A DNA stretch of 64,000 nucleotides from Epiperipatus broadwayi (taxonomy: Eukaryota; Onychophora; Udeonychophora; Euonychophora; Peripatidae), in NCBI GenBank assembly GCA_028023455.1, contig JAQFVV010006312.1:1054001-1118000 (forward strand), read 5' to 3'. Under the pieces are notes generated by a model. That model was not told the origin of the DNA. It did no database searches and worked only from the letters and a program-made list of their open reading frames with translations. Both the position numbers and the translations under genes were made by a program. Shown in pieces: positions 12,331-25,672 of this stretch. Each line of letters begins with the position of its first letter. Position 1 is the first letter of the stretch.

Positions 12331-13275
12331 ACCTACGATATCTAGACTTACACATACAAAAAGAAGACACACAATTAAATAATCGCATGACCATCAAACC
12401 CTGGAAATTAGAGAATATATGCATCAAAGTGCTTTAGAACCCAAATCACACAAATATGCCAGATTAAATGCATTTTTACATAGAAACAATTATTTATGCA
12501 AATTCAATACAGACAGAAGAGCTAATGTATTAAAGTATATTAAAGAACTAACATCTAATGGCTATAAATATGGAAGAATAACCAAAAGAATAGCATGATT
12601 CCAAGCAAAAATAAATCAGTAAGTTAGAATTGGGGATAACAAACTATGAACAACCTTACCATACATACCCACATGGCTAAACACTTAGTGAACACACTAT
12701 CAAAAGAATTTTCAGTAGGCTTCTGCACTTCTGCCAAAACCAATAGACTCATAAACAATTTGAAAGACAAATTGGATCCAAAGACAACACCCCAAGTTAT
12801 ATATCAAATCCAATGTCCTCAGGCTGGTTGCAGGCCCTCATATTATGGAGACACAAAAGCAACCATCACAAATAGAGCATCAAAACACATGCATATGTAT
12901 AGAAGAGCATTGAACAATAAAGAGATCACATTGTCATTTTTAAACATGAAAAAACTACTGGACACAAATTTGAATCCACCAACCCCTCAATAGTATGTAG
13001 AAAAAGAAATGACCTTAGGCATAAAATTAAAGAAACCTACTTCATAAATAACAATACTAATTCTATAAATAAGAAGAATACTTGTTTTACCATTTCAAAA
13101 AGATGGACAAATTAATCAAAAAAAAAAAAATGCCATGATCTATAGCAAAATGAACAGCAAACTAATTTGCATAAATTACAATACTCCTCATTATCATTGA
13201 CTACACTCAGCTATGAATATGAAGTCTAAGAACTTCGAAAGTGCTTAGCATATATAAACTTATAAACAAAATTAA
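12331..13275 (+). pseudogene. Penelope-like element relic: RT thumb plus GIY-YIG endonuclease, with 3' UTR
   Basis: This is a 5'-truncated Penelope-like retroelement. The RT C-terminal part is readable from YLDLHIQKEDTQ (about 12337) through MTIKPW, then after frame changes MHQSALEPKSHKYARLN, CKFNTDRRANVLKYIKEL and ITKRIA (to about 12600). After a linker comes the GIY-YIG domain that nicks DNA for insertion, with VIYQIQCPQAGC (about 12808), SYYGDTKATITNRASKH (about 12838) and RALNNKE (about 12905). The tail, KRWTN then a stop at 13113-13115, is reached after one more frameshift. In-frame stops include a TGA at 12647-12649. The 3' UTR to about 13275 shares a hairpin with two other copies. It belongs to the same family as the copy at 40590-41690. 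The catalytic RT palm is absent, so it is inactive. Confidence 0.88.
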
Positions 13276-16200
13276 ATTTCTCTAACAAGCATGCTAGCAA
13301 AGAATTATTAGTATTATTTATTATCTAGTTGTAAAATAATTTGACACAACTTAAATAATAATGAGTTTTAATTTAAATAAATGTTTCAGATGTTAAACTT
13401 TTTTAAATCTTAAAAACTATTAATGTCAATGATAAAAAGCATAATTTAGAATTAAAAATCCTTATTTAGTTTTAGTTTAACTATAAAAATATTTTAACAA
13501 TTTATATTAATTTTTAAAGTTAAAAACCAAGTTCAAACCCTATATTTTGGTTTGCTAGTTTGAAAACTAAGGCTATAATATTTAATTAAGTTTAAATGTA
13601 AAACAGAATATTCTTGTTAAATATTTTAAAACTAATTTAATTATAAAAGAGTTTAATAAAGTTAGTAATTAAATTAGGATTTCTTAATAGTTGAATAAAT
13701 GCTGAATGAGTAGATAAATATTATATTTATTTAGTATTATTTAAATAATTTTAAAAGCAATTTAAAATATATTCTGAGATTTCTCTAGATTTTAAAATTG
13801 TAATAAATAAATGGAAATTGTGTTAATATTTGATTGTTAAAGATGTAATAAATTTTATATTTTGTAATATTCTATTTTATCCTGGTCTACTGTAATTTTT
13901 TTTTAAAATTATTTTATTCAAACCAAGAAATGTTTTTTTAATTAATTTCACACATCTAGAAAAAAAAATCATTTATTGCAAAGTTAAAATTTTAATTAAA
14001 TAATTTTTTATTAATAACCTTCCTTGATGATAGACAGGTTAAGGAATAAAACTAATCAGAGAAGTGATTGTAATTTCAAAAGGTAAATAAACCATTGGTT
14101 AAAATGGTCATATGATCAAGGGCATATCTGACATCAGTCTTCACCAGGTTCTCTTCATTTTCTCAAGGTTCTCAATCAATTTAATTTTATAACAGTTGAA
14201 TTTTAACTTTACTAAATTTTTTCAAAAGTGTAATTTTCTTTAAAATTTTTGCTTTTATTAAATTCAGCATGTTAGGCTAAACTAATATCTTGACATAATT
14301 GCTTGAATAGAACACCAAGAAAACTGAAGTCTTTATAACTGCCAATGGACTGGTAATGTAATTCATTATTACAATATTTTAGAAAAATATTTTAAAATTT
14401 GCTTTGCTGGAAAACTTCAAGAATTATTGTTGCTAACGCTATGACTGGAGAACAATTGTCAGTTTTAGAAATAAATTGAATGCCTATGTTATAATTAAAA
14501 TTGCCAAGGAATATCTAATTCTACTATTGGAAAAAACAATACCAAAAATGCTAACATTTTTTTAATAACTTTTCCATAATATTTATAAGTCAATATATTA
14601 TTTAAAATTAATTTACATGGAATAAAAACTAATTTAAATAAGAACTATAAATTGACATTGCAAATATTTTTAGATGTTCAATAATAATTAATTCTGCAAA
14701 AGAAAAAGATTTGACTAAAAATTATTTACTTAAATCATAATAATTCGGTTGTGCTGCATCATTTTCTTTAAAAGATGTCAATCACTATTGTTTAAAAAAC
14801 ATGAAGATTTTTATTTTTTTAGTATTATAATGATTTTCATTTGATCTTTCCTTTGAAAGAGGTGGGGTGATAAAATTTAACTTACTACAAACTGTTTAAT
14901 TGATAAAATATGTAAATTTAAAAATAGTTACTTCATAAATGAAATACTAAATTTTTCCTGTGATAATGATATCCCAATTAATGGATTAAAATAACTTTTT
15001 TATATTTTAAGAACTTTATGAAACCTGCATAAATGTTTAGTGATTTCTTCCCTCTGTGTGTCATTATGGAAACTGGTGAGGTCTTGAAGATAATTGTTAA
15101 GTCAAACTTTCTCTTCTGGAAGAGTACAACAATGTTAATGAAAAATAATAATTAAATTGGTTTATTGTACTATATGATATTGCTAATACTAATTTAGAAT
15201 ATTTTACTCAATGGATTAATTTAATTTGACATACCTAAATGTAAGGATTTATGATATATAATACGATACCATAAATCTTTATTAGTCTTTAAATCTATGA
15301 ATACATTGAATGAATGGCCATTATCTTATCATATACTTGATAATAGAATGAATTGATTTTTTCTGGGATATCTGAAGAAACATTATATATTTTTAATCAT
15401 ATTATAAATTATAGTATTTTAATATTATCTTATATAATGGATATGTTTGCTGTCCACAAGATGCTACTGCCAACAGTCTTCTTCACATTCAAATATGGAG
15501 AATTGGTCAAGAATGAAACACAAGGACATTATTATTTAATATAATTGATTTTAAAGATTAAGTTTATTTTATTATGATTTTATATTATGTTATATGTATA
15601 TATTATAGTTCATGTTATATGCTATATGTGCTATAATATTAAAGGTTAAAGTTTTAAGAATAGTACTTTATCATATGAACATATTTTGATATAGTATGTG
15701 CCTCTCCTTAAAAATATGAATAATTTATTTATTAAGGTATATTATGTTGTTAAAAGCTAAATAAGCTGATGTACATTTCTATGATTTATTTATTATTATT
15801 ACCTAATGTTAATAGAACCATATTTGGTATTAATTAATTGTTGTGTTTATCATATTTCAGATTGATTAGCTGTTATAGATAGTAAAATTATTTTCTCTAT
15901 ATTTAGGAGTTCTTTTACATGCCAGTATATTTTATAGATGGTAGTTAGTCTACATCATTAATTTTGCTAGCTTATTTTCCAGAAGAGATGGTAGCCTTTA
16001 ATCTTTTATTATTTGTTGCCCTGTTAGCTTTTGTATGCTTATAGCATATACTTTAGAAATTATAGCTAAGGCTCTTTCTATTCTAAGGCAATTTTTATTT
16101 AGTATTTTGTCCTTGATGCACATTCTCATTATTTCTCTAAACTGATGACAAAGTCCTATATCATTTACTAGTTCTCAAAAGAAGGTTCATTCTCAATGCC

Positions 16201-17136
16201 ATCATACTTTTCATTTTGCCTTACTTTATGACTACTGAAGATTGATTTTTCTTGTCGTATTATTATATTAATAAAGCTTGCATAAGATTTCATCTTGGTT
16301 TTATTTTGCATTTGTTAGTGGTGTTATCAAGGTATCAAAGAATTCTATCTTATCTCTAAAAGTATTCTCAGTTGGTTTAAAGGTAAAAAATGCATTGCAA
16401 ATGTATTAGTCCTATATTTGAGCTTTGCTAGTTATCAGAACAAAATATGACAAACAATTGGTTTTAAAGTTTAAAATTTATTTTGGGCATGAATAAATAA
16501 TATATATCTACTTTATAACTCCTTCATTGATGGATTGGTAAGCAATTATTATTATTAATATTACTGAGTATGAAAAATATTCATATAAGGGACAATGCTA
16601 TATGATATTTATTATTATAATACAAGTGAGATAATAAATGGGAACTTTTGATAATGAAATAATACAAAAAGTTATTTTAATATAATAGATTATTTTGCTA
16701 ACATAACGGATTATTATTATTTTTTAATATGGTGGATTATTTTTGCTAATCCAATAGAGTGTATTTTAATAAAGAAGTATGCCAATTTTTAATTTTGATC
16801 TTTCTGATAACTTTTGCAGAATGTGGACTTAAAGATGGACTAATTGTAAATTTTGTTATTTTGCTATAAATAAATCTTTGTTATCTTTGAGCTTTAAAAT
16901 AGTTATAATTACAAATTACATAAACTTATACTTTTACAATATTAAACTCTATTTATTTAAAGTTGGCATAAAATAATATAGCATAATAATAGTTTTTATA
17001 ACTAATATATGTATAAATTAAATGATTTACTATGTTTAATATGCACACTGACTTATATATAGAAAATAAACTATCTATATATATATAAAACAAAATAAAT
17101 GTCCGCTAATATCAATAATACACTAACAAAACTTAA
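13276..17136. other. AT-rich DNA, no gene seen
   Basis: Nothing recognisable was found. The longest frame (15353-15544) is low in complexity and shows no motif. Confidence 0.5.
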
Positions 17137-17378
17137 ATATATTCCAAACAACGGTAAACAATTTATAATACAATATAAATAAAAACTCAATAAAAACTCA
17201 TAAAGAAATATTTTCGATTATATTCATAATCATTTTCAACTCAACTTTCAAATTGATTCCATTTTGAAAGTTGAGTTGAAAATGATTATGAATATAATCG
17301 AAAATATTTCTTTATGAGTTTTTATTGAGTTTTTATTTATATTGTATTATAAATTGTTTACCATTGTTTGGAATATAT
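17137..17378. repeat. Near-perfect inverted repeat, 116-bp arms, 10-bp loop
   Basis: Left arm 17137-17252 pairs with right arm 17263-17378 without gaps. I see about one mismatch (C at about 17152 in AACGG versus AATGG opposite). The loop is TTGATTCCAT. There is no coding content. The near identity suggests either a young foldback insertion or ongoing arm correction. Transcription would give a long double-stranded hairpin RNA. No target duplication is evident, although TA repeats lie on both sides. Confidence 0.9.
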
Positions 17379-20300
17379 ATATATTGTGCCCTTTTCTATA
17401 GGTCAGTAATAGTTCATAACAGTCAATTACTAAAAATTTTAAATTTTAGAATATGTTCTTTTAATACATTAATTATAGTTTGTCGATTATATCTTTAAAG
17501 TATAATTTGAGGCTAAAGCAAATATATAAAATTATAGCGAATTATTTAAAAAATAGTTATGTAAAGCTTTAAATATTGTTGCATATGGTTGTAAAAGCTG
17601 GCCATATTAAATAACACAGCTATAAATATTAAAAGTATATTTAATAAATTCGATTTTAATAGTTTAAAACTTATAGTTAATAAATGCTATGTTTAAATTT
17701 ATAATCATATTTAATAGTCAACATTAATATAGTACATTTTAAATATAAACTTTATGATGGTGAAAATTATATCTAGTTCTATATTTTTAAAATTATTCTT
17801 CCAAATTTTTTATAATTATTTTATATAATATAATAAGTGTATCAATTTTATTAGTCTAGGCAGAGAAATAGATTGAAAATCGTCTGTCAAAGTTATTAAT
17901 CATGTGACATGTATACTTCATACTTTCACACACATGCTTGTTTGTATTTAAAGTAACAAAGTTTAAAATATTTTAAAAGTTATATTATAGAATTGGATAG
18001 AATTATTGCCTATCAATAGTATTAAATATTAAGTTAACTATCGTATAACATGTTTTAAATAATGTAATGTTTTAAATAGTATCATAAAGACGAATACAGT
18101 TATAATAAAAATTAAATATTTTATTTAAATAAAATCAAGATAAATTGAATATTAAAAAAATGGAATAGGTTATTAAAATTATTTTAAAAGTTATTTTAAA
18201 AGTATTTAAGTAATTTTAGTGAAACAATAATTGATTTAGAAGGAATTTTAAATAATATTTTTTAAATTTTATTACGTCATAAAAATTTTTATTTTTTGAA
18301 ACTTGATTCTGCTATAAACGGAAAATATGTAAATTTATTCTCAAGTTAAAGTAAGAATCAACCAATCAAATGAGGTATTCTTACAGACTATAAATATGAA
18401 TTGCACAGGGGTATAGGGGGAGATTAATAATGTATTGAAACCAGAGAAAGGTAAATTATAGCTATCAAAGAGATAGTATTTTAAAATTTTTATTTTAGTC
18501 AATTTTTTTTAGTACTTTCTTATAACTTTATCTGCAAAAAAAACTAATTGATAATTTTAAAGTATTTTGCAAAAGAGAGTTTTAAAAAAATAATATATTT
18601 AGAAACTTCGTGGAAATGATTTTCTAGTTTTTTAAAAGTTACTTGCCAGGAGTATTTTATCTGAAGTTTAACCTAAACTATGCAATAAAAATGGATATAC
18701 TACGAAAGAAAATATGTTTAAATTATAATGCAGCTTTATTTATGCTTAACCGGAGGATTATTCTAACTCATATAAAAATAATTCGGACATTATGCTGGAA
18801 GCTTAAACAGAATACTATTTGCCGTCTAAAAAAATTTGTGACGCATTATTTATAAGCTTATCCAGGAGTTTTTTTTTTTTTAAAAAAAGAATAAGATATT
18901 TATATCGTATGAGTTATCATAAAATATAATGAAAGAAATAGAATGTTTAGTCCTTTTTGAAGGAAACATTTTTTTTAAATATATATTTTACAAGAATTAA
19001 AAAGAACTTATTAAGAAATAAAACCTATATAAAAAGAATGAACATATAGTAGATAAATAAAGGATGGATCCATGAAAATACAAATATTGTGTAAAAGTTT
19101 ACCGGATAACTTAAGTTAAATTGAACAGAGTGATGCATCAGAGAATATTGAATAAACTTCGTGGGAATAATTCTTTAATATTACAGTTTAATAATTTTCA
19201 TTCTGAACAGTAAAAACCAAGGATTATTTTCTATAAATTTTACTAAATGGATTAATATTTATTTTTATTTTAAAACTTTAACGCACTTGGAGGAGAACAT
19301 TTTAAAACTCTAGAGAAAATAATAAATATTTTTGGGTTTTATCATGAACTATGGTCAAGTGAAGACGTAATTATAGTTTTAAATTTTTATTTTACTAACT
19401 TAGTTAAATGTAAATTTTTCTATTTATAAGATTAGGAAAACATAAAACATTAATTTGTTAATAACATAAAATTTATAATATAATCTAATAATTTAGATAA
19501 GAATATTTTTAAATAAAACGTATGGATGTGTCTTTTCATTTATGTATGCAATGTTTTTCTATATCCAGTGGATGGAAGAAGCCTACTAAAAATGATGACC
19601 AGATAAAAAGGGTTATTTGGTAATAATAATAACTATTAATAATTTATAATGTATATTTTTGTTTTCTTTAGATCATCTATGAATCTAAGAATGAAGTGTA
19701 AAAGTTTTAATTATATGTAACACATTTTCATACAACATTTTAAAAAAACATTATGAGATAGGATTGATTTGAAAATATGCATACGACGATTATTTTTTTT
19801 TATATATTAGTGATATAATCCAACATAATAACAAATAATTATGTGATTCTTTTAGAACTTTCATGTTATTGGATATTCAAATATTGTCTAAGTAGATTGT
19901 ATATGATTAAACATATAGAATAATGAAGTAAGCAAACTTTTCTTATGGAACAGTGAAATTGTTTTAAACTATCAATGAATTTTATTTATTGTTTTGTAAA
20001 TGCAGATAGTTATTTATCGATGTAAGATGTAGAAAAATCTTGAGAAATAATGTTGAGATAGTGGCTTGGAAGTACTATAGTTAGCAGGAAACCAAGATGA
20101 TGTATTTTTTAAAAAAAATAGGATATGATAAGGAATAGAAATAATATTTAGTCTTTATGTGGTTATCAGCATAGTTAACAAAGCCCTATGACTGATACAC
20201 ATTTTATTTGGACAGTGTTTTATATGTCTTTAAATATTTGATGTTTTAAATAAAGCTGAAGAAGTAGCTTTAACATCGTTCATGTATTAGAGGTTATTAG

Positions 20301-23300
20301 ACAGGTAAAGGTCATACCTCTTTGCACTGTGCCATGATTTTTTGAGATATATTAAGAGTGATACTCTAGCTTTCTTCCTTAAATCCTATACATCTGTTTT
20401 GCTATCTTTATTTCATGTAACTGCATCGTTCAGTAAGATATTTTGAAAAGAAATGATAAATAATTTAGAACTTAGGTTATGCTATCGTTTTGTATAAGAT
20501 TGGTTTATTTGCTTAGAAGGAATAGAATTTATAACTTGAAATTGAAGGTCCAAAGTATCCTAAGGAAAGGAAAGAATCATAGAATATATTTTGAATTTAT
20601 TTTCGGAAATGAAATATAAATTTTTAAAATAGAGTATCTAAACAAGATATTTTCTTTAGAATGTTGATTATTTTTGAATGCTTTATTTTTTTTGAAGAAA
20701 AATAAGTATTGCATATTTTTAAAATACAATAGTACAAAGTAAATTATATAAACAATATGCACAGTATATTTTTGTTCATTGAATAACAGGAATATATTGA
20801 TTATTACTTATACTAAAGTAAGGCTAAATAGGAACATATTATGATTAGTAAACATCGTGTGATAAAACACTAAAATCTAGTACTGAATTTTGGATGTATA
20901 TTTTATGTAACATCTTTGACTTTGCAAGATGAAAATTTTTTAATATTTTGAGAAATCCATACTCATTATAAAGTTAATTTTGTTTTTTCTGTAGAATGTT
21001 TTCCTATGAATTTTTTTTTTTTAAAAATAAGATAGTTTAATAATATTAAGGATGAAATATTTTGCTAATAAGTAAATATATTTATAATAAGTTAACCATA
21101 ATGGGAAACCAAATGGTAACATTTTTTTATTATTTTGTCTTAAGTATAAATAAAGATATAACTAAACTATAAACTATTTTTTATATAACTTAGTAGATAA
21201 AAATGTAAGATTAAAATAAGGATATCCATTGTAAATAGTGTACATAAATTATTTATTTTATTTGTTGTTGTTAATAAACTTTGTTAAAATTTGTTTTTCA
21301 AAATTTTTGTGTCTTGATTGTTTATTTCTTTACTTCACTGCATGAAATCATGATATATTCATAACAATTGAAACAAAAATATAATTTTGCACAAAAAGAT
21401 AAATAGAGAGTTATATTTAAGAATTTAAATATTTTATTGGTATTTTTTTAATTAAATAATTATAATTTTACATTGTTTTATTGGTCATAAATCAGTTATC
21501 ACAATAGTATACTGAATTATATGCTATCAGTTGCCACACATCCTTTGTTTATCAGATTATCATATGCTACCACGTATTTATTATATTATTACATGAAGGT
21601 AAAAGATTATATAAAATTATTTGATTATTTTATTATGGTAATAAAAATATAATGAAAAGAAATATCCAGTAGTAGTTAAACAATGAAGAATATTATTATT
21701 ATTTATTATTATTAGTTTCAGTGTAGTAGATTATGACATAAAATCCCTTCTCATATTTTACTACCGTATTTTTAAATTAACTTAGAATAAACTTTATGAA
21801 CCTGAGATTATTTTATTTGAGCTATATTATTATTAAATAAAAGATTAAGATTTAATTATTAGTTTAATCTTGGTGAGTAGAAGTTATTAAAGTCGTAAGA
21901 ATACTATGAGTTTGTTATTTGAAATAATAATAAGGGGGGATAGGGTTCTTATGCCATTGAGGTAGTATCCTGTGGGATATTGGCTCAATGTAATCTATCT
22001 TGTCACCTGTATTTTCACTTCAAGTCTCATGAAAATATTAAATATTTATTTAATTTATTTTTATAAACTGAACCTTATTCGTATTTTAAATTTGAGCTAA
22101 TGAAATATTTTAATTTTAATGCTGAATATTTTAGTTATTAATTATTAACTGAGATAGAATCCGCTTTATTTTATATCATATATTATCTGGAAGTGAAGAT
22201 GCACAAGTCAAGGTTAGAATATATATATAAACATAAGTTCTGGATGCAGAACTTAAGGTTACAATATATATTAGAAGATTTTTATAGTTTTTTTTATTGA
22301 AAAAAGTATAATAGAAAATTTGATGCTTTAAACTGGATAAATTTCAGTATGATGTAATCAAGTAAATGACTAATTAAAACTATCAATTGCAAGCTGTGAC
22401 ATCCAATAATAATACTGTTGTCTGACCCATATTTTTAAACTAAAAGTGGTACCACTTTTAACTTAGTACTCTAGATATTATAAAAATTATAAGTCAAACA
22501 TATATACTTTATATCTCTTAAACAAAAATGCTATTAATAGATAATATAATTTCAGATTGCAATTGACAGTTTTAATTTGTTGTTTGCCGGTTTTTTTATA
22601 GTGGAAGTTTATTTAGGACAATATACAGTAATTACCATTTATATTTTCAATAATTATATCTATAAAAATATTTTAGGAAGTTGTGATTTTCCACTTCTTG
22701 TATATATAAAATATGTATGTCTAACTTTAGACATTTGTAATACCTAAAATATTAAATTAAAAAAAAAATGGCTTAGACAAAAATATTACTATTATATGTC
22801 ATGATTTCAGTTTGTAATTTCGATTTTAATTAGTTATTTACCTAGTTATATCATTACTAAAGTTTATCTAAAAAATACACAGAAATTCCCATTATATTTT
22901 TATTTATATACCCATACTTATATGTATCGAAAGATAGATAGAAAGTTTAAATAGCTTGTTCAGAGTGAAGGCTTTGTTGCAGATCTCAATAAAAAATGAT
23001 ATTTACAAGACTTTCAAATGATTACCATTTTTAAAGTCTTCATTATATATATCAAATAATAATGTTTGTTGTACTATTAAAAAACTAAGGCATTACAAAT
23101 AACTATTAACTATAAGTTTTTCACTCATGTAAAACAAAAATTAATCTGAGTAGATAGTAGGATTGCACTGAGTGATGATTAATACAATTCCTATCTGTTA
23201 TTTAGTGAACACACAGATTTATAATAGATGGCTCTAGCATAGAATGAAAGAATTTCTCTTAAAATCTAAGGCTAGCAAAAGTGTTACAATCCTTATACCA

Positions 23301-24689
23301 ACATTTACTTCTTAGCAAATCTGATATTATTTTTATCTTTTATGTCTATTGTATCCCAATTATTAATCTGTCATACACTAACTATTGTTGAATAATAAAC
23401 TAGATATATTTTTAATTATATGTTTAATAATGACCAATTTCAATGCTTTTTATTGATCATCTGCCCCCTGAATTTTGATGGTCTACTCCAGAGCAGCAGA
23501 TCACAAGCTTTTCTTATAACAGAATCCTTCACAAATTTTGAAATTTTAGTAGAACACCTTAGTTATTTTATAGAGTAGATTCTGGATATTAATAATAAAT
23601 AAATTAAGTAAATATAAGAGCTTATATTAATTTTCATATTTTTTATGAAACACTTATTGACTTGAATACTGTTGTTTGGAACTTAGTTTGGGAAATGCTG
23701 GTCTAGAGTTTTACTTAAGGCTTTTTTTTTTTGTTTGATGGATGACAACTAAAACCCAAGTATGTTTTAAATTAAAATACCAAGCTTTTGATTGCTGTAA
23801 ATAAAAACATAACTGATTAAACTATGAGTATATCTAATGCAGGTAAGATGTATCCAGTACCATGTATACTTTTGGTAAAATTACTTTTGTTCAAATTACA
23901 GCAAATAAAATAAAATTTAGCAATTAAAGTATTATGGTATATTAATATTTTTATTTACAAATATGTAACTGAATATATATTTTAAACTTATTTATGCATA
24001 TTATTGCTTGTTATTACTGTTATAGCACTGGAAGTTTTTATTTCCTCTCATCTGTCATTGTCTGGCTAATATGAATCACTCACTAGCTATTGCATTAGTA
24101 GCAACAACTATTATTTATGTTCATATTAACCACATGGCAGATAAAAATCCAGCTCTAATGCCTTGTGCTATATTAATGGTAATAACTAGTAACTAACAGT
24201 GACATATATCGATAAAACCGTAAACTATATTTACATCTTTTATCAGTAAAAATATTAGATTTTAAGACCTATATATATATATATGTGAATGTGCGCGCAC
24301 GCATAATAAAAATACGAGCCAACAAACAAAAATTATAAATAAATATACAACTAAATAATTACTGACTTATCAAGTTAAATTTATATTACATGGATTACGT
24401 ATAGGCAATTGAATGGAATTGTTGTTCAACTTGCCGCTTGGATTTTCCATCACATAACCTCCCAGTCAATTGATTATATGATTGTTTTTTACTTATTGCG
24501 TGAAACATATTATTAAAAGTGTTGAGTCTTTCAGGAAAGAAATTCTCACTAACATTCATAGATAAATTTTTTAGTAATAAAAATCAATGGCAAAATAATC
24601 GAGATGCAACGTAAATTCTCAGCAATGCTCTTATACTGAGGTTAAGTGTTATTGTTATGTTCAAACTCCAGAACAAAAATTTTAAAATT
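17379..24689. other. 7 kb of AT-rich DNA, no gene seen
   Basis: No protein motif, RNA gene or confident mobile element was found. A CCAAT...TATAAATA arrangement at 18360-18395 precedes a 70-codon frame (18643-18855) of AT-driven composition, but nothing supports a gene. The patch 23440-23710 is less AT-rich and repeat-like, with no assigned family. Confidence 0.45.
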
Positions 24690-24885
24690 CATTAGCATCA
24701 GCATTTTAGGCTATTGTCATCCAATTCTGCATGTCGTTTCTCCAAGTTTAATCATGTTTCTCCCATCCATGCTTCTCTTCTCCACATCACATCAGCAAAC
24801 TTCATTATCCATCTATCTCACATATGATCTCTTTCAAGATCTTTTACAATCTCTTAAAATCTAGTTTAATACTTAAACTGTCAAC
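24690..24885 (-). pseudogene. RTE-like LINE, extreme C-terminal remnant
   Basis: The nucleotide sequence resembles the tail of the RTE-like copies at 3.1 and 36.5 kb. It contains the antisense TCTCCAAGTTTAATC block (24745), a CATC...TCAC block and CTCTTAAAATCTAGTTTAA (24845). On the minus strand this matches the PRD...W.D tail only loosely, through several stops. The identification rests mainly on shared nucleotide blocks. Confidence 0.5.
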
Positions 24886-25602
24886 TATTATCATTTTTTA
24901 AAAAATAATCTTCAGTTCAGCACCATTTCAATCTAAATTTACATTTTTTTTTAAAAAAAAGTGGTTTAAAAATAAAATTTAAAAAATGTTGCTGGTGTTG
25001 CAAAATATGTGTGTGTTTGTTTAAACACTTATATAAAATTCTTTTACTTACTTTGGTCATAAATTTTGTAAGAAAAATCAACATTTAGAAGACTATACAT
25101 CTTGTCTATATAAATGAATATATTTAGATAGAAATTTCGCATAAAATTCTGAACTTTGCTTTAGAATCGTCCCATTTTTAAAGATTGACAGCAAACTCTG
25201 TTAAAAATAAGCAACTAAAAAAGATACACGGAAGTTTTCGTGAAGAAAGCTCATTAAAATGCTTGTAGTACAAACTTTTAAAACATCCATCACTATTTAA
25301 AGAGTAAAAATACTCAAATATAGAAACTATAAAAACACTTCAAAATGACTGAAGAGTCATAACAGAGTTATAAACTTTTTTAACACTTTGTTTAGAGAAT
25401 AAAAAAAAGATTAAAATAAATCCCAGAAATGAGAATTTAACTGAGGTTTAAAGTTTATATCTGTGCTAGAGATAACCTCTAGTTTAGTAAATGATTAATA
25501 ATAATCATTATTGTATTTATTTGAGGTGGATGATATAATAAACACCTCCATACTTCCCCATTCTTTTAAATTCACATAAATAAAGATATAATAATAAGTC
25601 AA
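24886..25602. other. AT-rich DNA, no gene seen
   Basis: No feature recognised. Confidence 0.45.
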
Positions 25603-25672
25603 ATGACTCCCAAGATGCATTTCGTGCTGAGCCAGCACTCATCAATTGGCCCAGGTCACTATCTCTTATATA
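25603..25672 (-). repeat. SINE-like family S1, fragment
   Basis: GATGCATTTCGTGCTGAGCC, AGCACTCATCAATTGG and CCCAGGTCAC match the central part of the S1 repeats at 31190-31250 and 31680-31720 (ATTTTGTGCAGAACC, AGCACTCA...TTGGGC). No tRNA-like head is left. Confidence 0.5.

Noticed and set aside
13201-13275. Hammerhead ribozyme in the PLE 3' UTR
   Set aside because: PLEs can carry hammerheads, and CTATGA plus CGAAA occurs here, but the core CTGANGA box is missing in all three copies and the stems do not sit as required.
18360-18855. CCAAT/TATAAATA arrangement before a 70-codon frame
   Set aside because: Such motifs are expected by chance in DNA this AT-rich, and the frame shows no protein signature.
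19571-19620. Possible 50-bp exon between CTATATCCAG and GTAATA
   Set aside because: The donor is weak, the composition is like the flanks and the encoded peptide is unremarkable.
23440-23710. Possible hAT-type element ending in GGGAAATGCTG
   Set aside because: The right end resembles hAT ends (CAGCATTTCCC in reverse), but no matching left end or exact 8-bp duplication could be found.
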